Source: Candidatus Bipolaricaulota bacterium (GTDB lineage Bacteria; Bipolaricaulota; Bipolaricaulia; RBG-16-55-9). Taken from it: a DNA stretch of 5,017 bases. This document shows, one piece after another, positions 1 through 5,017 of this stretch. Each line of letters starts with the position of its first letter. Position 1 is the stretch's first letter. The DNA is taken from NCBI GenBank assembly GCA_018609825.1, contig JAHEOA010000001.1:1-5017 (forward strand), in the 5' to 3' direction. The notes beneath the pieces were generated by a model. That model had not been told where the DNA came from. It did no database searches and saw only the letters and a list, made by a program, of their open reading frames with translations. Made by a program: the position numbers and the translations under genes.

Positions 1-3000
1 GTCGCCCGGAACTCGCTTTCCGACACGTCCTCAACCGGGACAAGCTGGTCAACCGGAACCCACTGGAAGTCCCCGTCTACCAGTACCCGCGCTTCGGTCC
101 GGTCGGCAACCTCCCGCGTCCTTCCTGTTATCTCCCCTACTCTGTCTGGGTCATTTCGGAGCCGGACCCTGAACTTCTGCCCCGAAAGCACGCGAGCCTG
201 CTCGATAACTAGACGTAGCTCCTCTGCCGGATCGTTCGAGGGATCAACGAGGCCCTGATCTTGAAACAGATCCTGCTGGTCGAGAACATCAACCGCATCT
301 TCGATCATGTCCCACTCCTCACGCGTCGGCGGCTGCCGCCAACGAATATAGTGATATTCCTCGGGGGACCGACCTTCGTGGAGCACCCACTCCATCACCG
401 TTCGGGTAAGCTCCTCCTGAGAAAACTCGATCTCGTTTCTAATCTCCGATTTTACCTCCTGCAAGCGCTCGCTTGCGTAGTGCTCTCGGGCGACCGCCTG
501 CGCGTAACCCGTCTCTACAGCCGCTGACAGAGCTTCGTCTACGAGAGCGTTGTCAGAATACCCGTCAGCCCAGTCGGACGCCTGCGTAGAGGTAACATCT
601 GTCTCGGACTCAGCCGTCAGCACTACATCTGACTCTGATGGGTCTAAGACGCGCTCAGCAGGATTTCCTCGCTCAAGCCGATTAACGACACCCTCGACCG
701 AACCCTCAACCTCTGCCGTGGCAATGATTGCACGTTTTATGTCACCGTCGAGATCGTCAACGACTGAACGCTCGTTAAGACCCCCCGCTCCTTCGAACGC
801 TTTGATCTCATCTAAAATTTGACTTATCAGTCGCGCTCGCCCAACAGTGTGCTCAAAATCAAACCTACGCTGCCTCTGGGCTTCGCGGGCCGAGTCAAAT
901 TCTTGCTCCGCCCCTTCTAGGCGACCCGTAAAGTTCTCATCGACCAACCCTCTTGCCTCCGCATCGAAGAGAATTGTTCGCCGTACCTCCTCTAACGACA
1001 TCTTCAGAGCCCGTTGCTGCGTCGTAAGCTGGTCGTTGAACTCCTCTTGATCGACCGTCGCTAACTCGTTGCCGTCCGGCCCTCTGATCTGAAGAACAGG
1101 CTCCCCTTGCTCCCTCTCCACTTGATACTGGCCGCCCAAAACCGACCAACTAGCCCCTCCTTGCCACTTCGCAAGTCGATCAGCATAGTAATTTGTGGCA
1201 ACGCCTTCACTTCCCGTAGAATAGTGTCCCCACCCCTCATACTGCGTGCCTTCGCCTGTGTCAACGTAGTCGTCGCGCACCTGATCGAACGGCTCTTTCG
1301 GCGTGCCGTGATACGACCGAATTTGCTGAAGCGCCTCTTCGCTTAGTCCTTGCCGCTGCCCGGTTAATTCTGCGATGCGGCTCTTGTACCAGACGCTCTT
1401 TGAAAGCCCGGTCTGCTGGCTAAACGCCTCCGCGCGGGCATCGAAAAGCTCACTGGTCGCCTTGGCCTCCCCCTCGTCGATGCCTAGCTCGACAAGCGCC
1501 TGCTGCATGTCTTCTTGACTCTCGACCTCAAGGGTCGCGTCCGGCGTGTCGATGTCCGGCACACCTTCCTCGCGCAACTCGTCAGCACGGCTGAACGCTT
1601 CGGCGAGCGCCTGCTTCGCGTCGGTGTCGTTCTCGGCGGCCCCCGGATCGTCTAACTGCACATCCGGCCCGTCCTCGCTCAACACCGCCTGTTGCACTTC
1701 AAGCAAACGCTCGCGGGCCTGCCGACGGTTGTCCGCAAAAAGGTCGTCTATCGCGCGGCGGGCCTCAAAGATAAGTTGCTCGATCTCATTTCGCTCCTGA
1801 ACATCAGTCGGATCGGCCCGCTCGATCTGCGAGAGGTCAATGTCAGGGGTCTCTTGGTCCACGCGAGGGAGCGTGCGGAGTTGCTGGCGAACCGTGCGGA
1901 CTGCGTCGGCAGCCTGCTGAGCCGCTGTCTGCCGGTTCTGGTTCCGGGCCTGCTGGCGAAGGGCCTCTTGCCGCTCTACAAATCCTTCGACTTCCTCAAG
2001 CTGTTCGGTCGGTACCCACGTACCCTCCCGGTCGCTGATCTGCTCAATCGGGGCCTCAAGGCGGGCAGGGATATTGCCTGCATCTTCCGGCTGCACGCGC
2101 GACAGGTTAAACTCAGTGCCATCTTCGGAGGTGAACGTCTCCTGCTCGGTCACCCGGACAACTTGCGCAAGCCCGTCGATCACCATTGGGTCGCCACCCT
2201 CTACGTCCGGCACGGCCCGACCTTCGGTATCGGTCAACTGTCGCGTGGCAACAGAAGGAAGGTTCTCAAAGAAGTCGCGCGTGCCGGTCGGGTCCGACTG
2301 GCTCGGGTCCCACGCAAACACGCGCCCAAGTTGCGGTACGTACCTTGCCTCCGCGTTGGTTGGGATGCGCGCGTAACGAGGCCACGCCTGCGGGGTGCCG
2401 CTCAGATCCACCTGTTCGACTTCCTCGCTCGGCGTTTGAATCTGGTTGAGCCGGTCGTTCACGCCAAGCGCAATGGCGTTGGCGAGCCGCTCTGCTTTGC
2501 GCGCGTTAAACTCTAGCTCGGCCTGCTGCCTATTAGGCTCCGTCTCTTCGGCTTGCGAGCGAAGGCGGTCTGCCGTACCAATCAACTGATCAATCCTCCG
2601 GTCCATGCCGCGCAGGGCATCTTGCTCGCCTGCCCGAACGTCCATATTTCTCGCGCGGCGTCGGAATACCCTTTCTGCCTGCTGAACGTCTCCTTCGGTG
2701 AGGTTCAGAAGGTTGCCTGCAAGCGGAATATCCGTCTCGACCTGCCCCGGAATCTCTCTTTGCTCGCGCGCCCGCCGCTCTAAGCGTTCAGGTCTGCGGG
2801 ACGCCTCCTCGACCTCCTCACGAGGAACGGTCTCATCTTCCCCATACTCTTCCCGTCCGCGTTCCCTGCGGTCCTTGTTGACCGCATTGGCCGCGTGGTT
2901 CGGGTGACGGAAGCCCATATCTTTCAATTCCTGTACCGAGACGTTCTCCAGGTCGGGGATGCCCTCGGAGGTCTCCGGCTGTTGGGCCGCCACGCGTGCC

Positions 3001-5017
3001 TCCTGCTCACCGACCCCCGATACCGTTCGGACCACGTCCGGGCTGCCGTCGTCTTCGGCCCGCTCTACGCCTTCAAACTCTTCCTGAAGCTGCTGCTCGA
3101 TGACCTCTCTTTGCGCGCGAAACTCCGAATGGAACTGCTCTAAGTCCGCGACAAGCCCATCAAGGCTCTCGCCGGAAGAGGCCGCCCGTGCCGGGTCGGG
3201 ACGGACGATGTAGGCAACGCCCGCATCGTCGCTTTCTTCTGTTTGGTCGATCCACTCTTGGATGCTCTCCCGCCCCGGCTCGTCCATCTGGTAGAGCCCC
3301 ATGTTGAATGACTTCGGGCTTCCCTCCGCAGGATTGACATGCGTGCTGTTTTGTGTGACTACGACCTGCGTGTGGTTCGGGGCGCTAATTTCTCCGGTCT
3401 CGGGGTCTCGTTGACTTACTGGGCCGTCCCACTGGAAAGACGCCTCCCCGCTTATCACATCGCGCACCTCCCGCTCGATTGCGTTGTCGGGACTAAACGT
3501 GTCGGCAAGAGAGGAGAACGCCTGCCGAATCTGCTCGGTCGTCGATCCGGGCTCGATGTCCGCCTGCCGCTCCATCTCTTCTGCAAAACGGCGGGCAATC
3601 TTCTCTTGGTTCTCGTCGTAGCTCTCTAGGCTCTCGCCCTCAACCTCGTTGTACGCCTCTAGCGCTCGCTGTCGGGCCTCCTCGCCGCCAAACTCGTAGA
3701 GGGAGTGAAAAAGCTCCTCAAAAGCATCAGTCTGTGAGGCGTCGGCAAAAATGTGAGCATCCCCGAACCGACGGCGGTTAAACACATCCGATTTGGTAGC
3801 CCCGACGAAGTTGTCGCCCTCCTCGAAGACCTCAACGCGCTTCACCTCGTCCCCGGTAAGCGGCCTGCTGTTTACGTCGTGGAAGAAGAACCGGCTCTTG
3901 AGATTGGTCTTGTCCTCCTCAGAAAGATCGTTTTGCCGATCAATGACCGCGCCGATAGCCTTCCCGACACGCTCTTGCCTACGCAACTCCGGCTCTTCGG
4001 CGTACTCATCGAGGTTTCCGTCTTCGATGTCCTGAAAGCGGACGAGGCGCTTGACCGTCTCTGAGCTACGGTGGTCGAAGGGAAACACTTGGCTCGCCCC
4101 CCGCTCGTTCTCGATGTCGAACAGAGAGCGGGCGTACGACTTGCCATCAATCGAGACCTCCCCTTCTGCGGCTTCTTTCGCGCGCCGCTTCTGATGGATC
4201 TGTCCCCGCGCGACGCCGAGGTTTTCGGTCGGTACGGTGTTCTCGTTGGCATTGAGCCGCTCTAGCTCCGCCGCGCTTGATCGCATGTCTCGGATGCCCG
4301 CAGAAATGCCGCCCATCACGCCACCAGAGATCGCCCCGGCAAGCCCCTCTTCCAAAAGATTTTCGAACGGCTTCAGATCCGGGTTCGTCGCAAACTGGCG
4401 AGCCGCGTCGTCGTAGGCAGACTGAAACGTCTCTTGCGTAAACTCAACGCCTGCACCTTTCAACGAAGCGACACCGATGCCCGGCCCTAATCCTTTTCCG
4501 GCATCGAGCATCGTGTCGGCAAACCGGCCCACGACCGCCTCCGTCATGCCACCGGGCGCAGAGGTCCAGAAGGCGTTCATCGACTGCTCTTCGATTGCAT
4601 CCTCTAGCGTGCGCTGCTCCCTTGGCGTTAGCTGCTCCCCTGCACGCTGCCGCTCAAGAAGCTCGCGCGCCTCGGTACCCAGAAGACGCGGGTCCGGGTT
4701 GTTCTTAAACCGCTCGTAGGCGTGAAAGCCGGTCATACCACCACCCTGAATGCCCGGAACGACGCGGCTTGCGATGCGCGTAGCCCGGTCCTGCGCCGAA
4801 AGCTCTCCGGGCGCGCTGAAGCGAGGGTTGCCACCAACGGTGAGCGCCTCCTCTACGTCGTCTGCGTTGCGGGCGATAACCTTGCGCCCCTCGTCTGATG
4901 CGCGAACACCCGCCCCTACGCGCGCGCCTGTAATCTCATCTAAGCTCCGAAGGCGCTGGCCGGTCGGAGAGAGGTCGCCAAGGGTCTTTTGCACGTCCTC
5001 AGTGTCGGCGCGCCGGA
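1..5017 (-). CDS. Giant multidomain phage-type polyvalent protein (internal fragment, both ends outside the window)
   Basis: One uninterrupted reading frame fills the window: 1,671 sense codons from 5015 down to 3, with no start or stop inside. At about 60% GC a chance frame of this length is not credible. The conceptual protein is rich in Glu, Asp, Gln, Arg and Ala, poor in Lys and free of Cys. Along it lie a glycine-rich hydrophobic segment, a zincin-like segment with a broken HExxH, charged helical linkers, a beta-rich module, an ADP-ribosyltransferase-like domain with YHGT and GWGHY motifs, and a terminal SH3-like module. This order of effector-type domains joined by charged helices is known from polyvalent proteins of phages and conjugative elements, which enter the recipient cell with the DNA and act on host defences or host proteins. 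Being fully coding, the window gives no promoter or operon information. The family call is good; the exact activities are inferred. Confidence 0.9.
3..185 (-). other. Domain: SH3/KOW-like beta module, possibly the lead-in of an Snf2-type helicase (cut by the window edge)
   Basis: Residues 1611-1671, continuing past the left edge. The pattern GQKFRVRLRNDPDRVGEITG, a short spacer, TEARVLVDGDFQWVPVDQLVPVED resembles the small beta-barrel 'GDrVRlr.dPgRvGvvtGrtr…v.v.f.dG...yvp.dqLepv' found at the amino side of Snf2/DEAD-type helicases in phage and defence proteins. Val-Arg, Asp-Pro, Arg-Val-Gly and the closing Trp-Val-Pro…Gln-Leu are all in place. No helicase motif (Walker A, DExx) lies in the window, so the helicase idea depends on sequence beyond position 1. 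Confidence 0.5.
186..1025 (-). other. Helical region between the ART-like domain and the SH3-like module
   Basis: Residues 1331-1610. Mostly amphipathic helix with heptad-like patterns (QQRALKMSLEEVRRTILFDA near 1333-1352; ISQILDEIKAFEGAGG near 1397-1412; VVDDLDGDIKRAIIATAEVEG near 1418-1438). A polar Ser/Asp/Thr stretch lies near 1458-1484. A second helical bundle follows, with aromatics (REHYASERLQEVKSEIRNEI near 1510-1529, VMEWVLHEG, EEYHYIRWRQPP, REEWDMIEDAV). Much of the stretch has lower GC than the rest of the window. No known motif is recognised; the second bundle could be a separate small domain. Confidence 0.4.
1026..1319 (-). other. Domain: ADP-ribosyltransferase-like (polyvalent-protein ART type)
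   Basis: Residues 1233-1330. The strand R-S-Y-H-G-T-P (H1236, codon at 1308-1310) matches the first conserved ART motif, where His and Gly-Thr grip NAD. It is followed by TGEGTQYEGWGHYSTGSEG (1253-1271), matching the 'TGEGaqaYGwGLYFa' block of ART domains in phage polyvalent proteins and the 'GKGIYFA' block of PARPs; Y1265 (codon 1221-1223) is the second NAD-contacting residue. VATNYYADRLAK then fits the helix after that strand. The expected third element, a strand carrying the catalytic Glu or equivalent, is not clear: next comes WSVLGGQYQVEREQGEPVLQIRGPDG, which looks like a different beta hairpin. If active it would move ADP-ribose from NAD to a host target; the target cannot be inferred. 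Confidence 0.65.
1323..1502 (-). other. Helical module 'ARAEAF…TGLS…WY' preceding the ART-like domain
   Basis: Residues 1172-1231. The core LFDARAEAFSQQTGLSKSVWYKSRI (1190-1214) fits a pattern often met in phage polyvalent and MuF-type proteins, in which an 'A.A.A.AW...TG..P..WY' helix pair sits just ahead of an effector domain. Here the Pro is replaced by Ser. It is followed at once by the Y-H-G-T motif. Its position suggests a structural lead-in to the ART-like fold. The resemblance is from memory. Confidence 0.45.
1503..1979 (-). other. Acidic, Gln-rich helical linker
   Basis: Residues 1013-1171. The first part is Gln/Arg/Ala helix (QEALRQQARNQNRQTAAQQA near 1016-1035), the middle is acidic helix (VQERNEIEQLIFEARRAIDD at 1072-1091), and the last part is Asp/Pro/Glu-rich and probably disordered (LSEDGPDVQLDDPGAAEND at 1112-1130; VPDIDTPDATLEVESQED near 1152-1169). 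It separates the beta-rich module from the helical and ART-like unit. No catalytic motif is seen. Confidence 0.45.
1980..2402 (-). other. Domain: beta-rich module ending in W-V-P-T-E-Q-L
   Basis: Residues 872-1012. Predicted beta strands around aromatic and Val residues: YARIPTNAEARYVPQLGRVF (885-900 region) followed by AWDP, then MVIDGLAQVVRVTEQETFTSEDGTEFNLSRV, and finally GTWVPTEQLEEVEG at 998-1011. The 'ARYV…GRVFAWDP' portion resembles a short beta motif I recall from other large phage proteins. The later hairpins look SH3-like. The ending shares a precise pattern with the left-edge module. Function is not known; a small binding domain is the simplest reading. Confidence 0.35.
2403..3182 (-). 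other. Charged helical region, probable coiled coil
   Basis: Residues 612-871. Long runs of Glu, Gln, Arg and Ala with heptad-like Leu, Val and Ile spacing (for example FRAQREVIEQQLQEEFEGVE at 632-651, and residues 732-753 rich in Glu/Arg). Gly/Pro breaks separate the helices: VSGVGEQ near 666, GFRHPNH near 701, and a short apolar piece DIPLAGNLLNLTEGD near 761-776. Residues 777-870 form further helices with many Arg and Gln. Such regions usually act as spacers between effector domains. No enzymatic motif is visible. Confidence 0.5.
3183..3422 (-). other. Unassigned mixed region after the zincin-like segment
   Basis: Residues 532-611. Pro/Thr/Asn-rich and probably beta-forming (PNHTQVVVTQNSTHVNP near 546-562), then a Trp-containing helix (ESIQEWIDQ near 583-591) and a short hydrophobic strand GVAYIVRPDP. 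It may be a small alpha/beta domain. I do not recognise a family. Confidence 0.35.
3423..3782 (-). other. Domain: zincin-metallopeptidase-like segment with degenerate HExxH (EELFH)
   Basis: Residues 412-531. A strand-like GDAHIFADAS leads into a helix with A-F-E-E-L-F-H-S-L (E433, E434, H437). This matches the usual zincin helix AFHELFHAL except that the first zinc-binding His is Glu. E434 would be the catalytic base and H437 the second ligand. E471 in E-K-I-A-R-R-F-A, 34 residues on, fits the gluzincin third-ligand pattern ExxAxxFA. After it come helices TEQIRQAFSSLADTF and AIEREVRDVISGE, resembling the helical tail that follows zincins in phage polyvalent proteins. The first ligand is missing, so the domain may be a dead protease kept for binding, or the match may be coincidental. 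Its family would be the metallopeptidases of polyvalent proteins. Confidence 0.45.
3783..4262 (-). other. Unassigned charged region between the Gly-rich and zincin-like segments
   Basis: Residues 252-411. It starts with Asn-rich sequence (ERLNANENTVPTENLG), runs through a basic patch (QKRRAKEAAEG near 275-285), then mixed helices, and ends in a probably beta-rich stretch (LKSRFFFHDVNSRPLTGDEV at 372-391, then KRVEVFEEGDNFVG). The latter could be the amino-side part of the zincin-like domain that follows. I recognise no family here. Confidence 0.4.
4263..4802 (-). other. Domain: glycine-rich, partly hydrophobic amino-side segment
   Basis: Residues 72-251. Short Gly/Ala/Val/Met runs (VVPGIQGGGMTG near 85-96, GKGLGPGIGVASLKGAGVE near 173-191, GLAGAISGGVMGGISAG near 224-240) alternate with amphipathic helices containing Phe, Trp and Tyr. 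The order is Gly run, then a helix beginning about FTQETFQSAYDDAARQF, then LLEEGLAGAISGGVMGG. It resembles glycine-zipper-like helical segments common in very large phage proteins such as internal virion or ejected proteins. A role in membrane contact, or in packing within the capsid before ejection, is possible. The hydrophobic stretches are short and Gly-rich, so no confident transmembrane helix is called. Confidence 0.45.

Noticed and set aside
550..822. Ser/Thr-rich + strand frame of 90 codons, possible small secreted protein
   Set aside because: The Ser/Thr richness arises from reading the antisense of acidic codons. No signal peptide is seen and the stretch is fully covered by the long frame.
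937..1264. Two short minus-strand frames (937-1149 and 1061-1264)
   Set aside because: Both overlap the ART-like coding region out of phase and have Gly/Arg/Ser-rich composition typical of off-frame translation.
612..2402. Possible frameshift or pseudogene, given the low-complexity charged stretches
   Set aside because: The frame stays open and keeps the same composition on both sides, with recognisable modules before and after in the same phase, so the gene appears intact here.
1692..2516. 274-codon open frame on the + strand
   Set aside because: It is in exact codon register with the real minus-strand gene, so its stops would need TTA, CTA or TCA codons in that gene, which are rare there. 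The translation (rich in Arg, Leu, Gly and Val) has no recognisable domain.
3872..4252. 126-codon minus-strand frame in another phase
   Set aside because: It overlaps the continuous long frame, is of low complexity (Ser, Arg, Thr) and has no domain signal, so it is a shadow.
1..5017. Possible RNA genes, terminators, CRISPR repeats or promoters
   Set aside because: No array of direct repeats, no tRNA-like cloverleaf and no GC hairpin with a T-run was noticed while reading. The sequence is coding throughout.

Overview
The whole window lies inside one protein-coding gene on the minus strand. Reading the reverse complement in the frame whose codons occupy + positions 3-5, 6-8 … 5013-5015, there is no stop codon in 1,671 consecutive codons. 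The frame enters from beyond the right edge and leaves past the left edge, so neither the start nor the stop is visible. No intergenic DNA, RNA gene, repeat array or second gene was found. All shorter open frames on both strands are shadows of this one. Residue numbers below are local: residue 1 is at 5013-5015 and residue 1671 at 3-5.

The protein looks like a phage or mobile-element 'polyvalent' protein, a very long multidomain polypeptide delivered into the host with the viral DNA. In order from the amino side it shows: (1) a glycine-rich, partly hydrophobic segment (about 72-251); (2) a poorly conserved stretch; (3) a zincin-metallopeptidase-like segment with a damaged HExxH motif (about 412-531); (4) a charged, probably coiled helical region (about 612-871); (5) a beta-rich module ending in W-V-P-T-E-Q-L (about 872-1012); (6) an acidic Gln-rich linker; (7) a helical 'ARA..F...TG.....WY' module (about 1172-1231); (8) an ADP-ribosyltransferase-like domain with Y-H-G-T and G-W-G-H-Y motifs (about 1233-1330); (9) a long helical region; and (10) a small SH3/KOW-like beta module (1611-1671) that resembles the segment placed ahead of Snf2-type helicases. 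A helicase may therefore start just beyond the left edge.

Composition is distinctive. By hand count about one residue in five is Asp or Glu (about 344 of 1,671), lysine is only about 2% (about 31), and there is no cysteine. Acidic, lysine-poor proteins are typical of organisms that keep high salt in the cytoplasm, so a virus of a halophile (haloarchaeon or Salinibacter-like bacterium) is a reasonable guess. That is inference, not proof. GC is roughly 60% overall and lower (about 47-60% in sampled 60-base lines) across about 150-1250, where the ART-like domain and the helical region after it lie.

Domain names rest on motif recognition from memory. No database search was possible.
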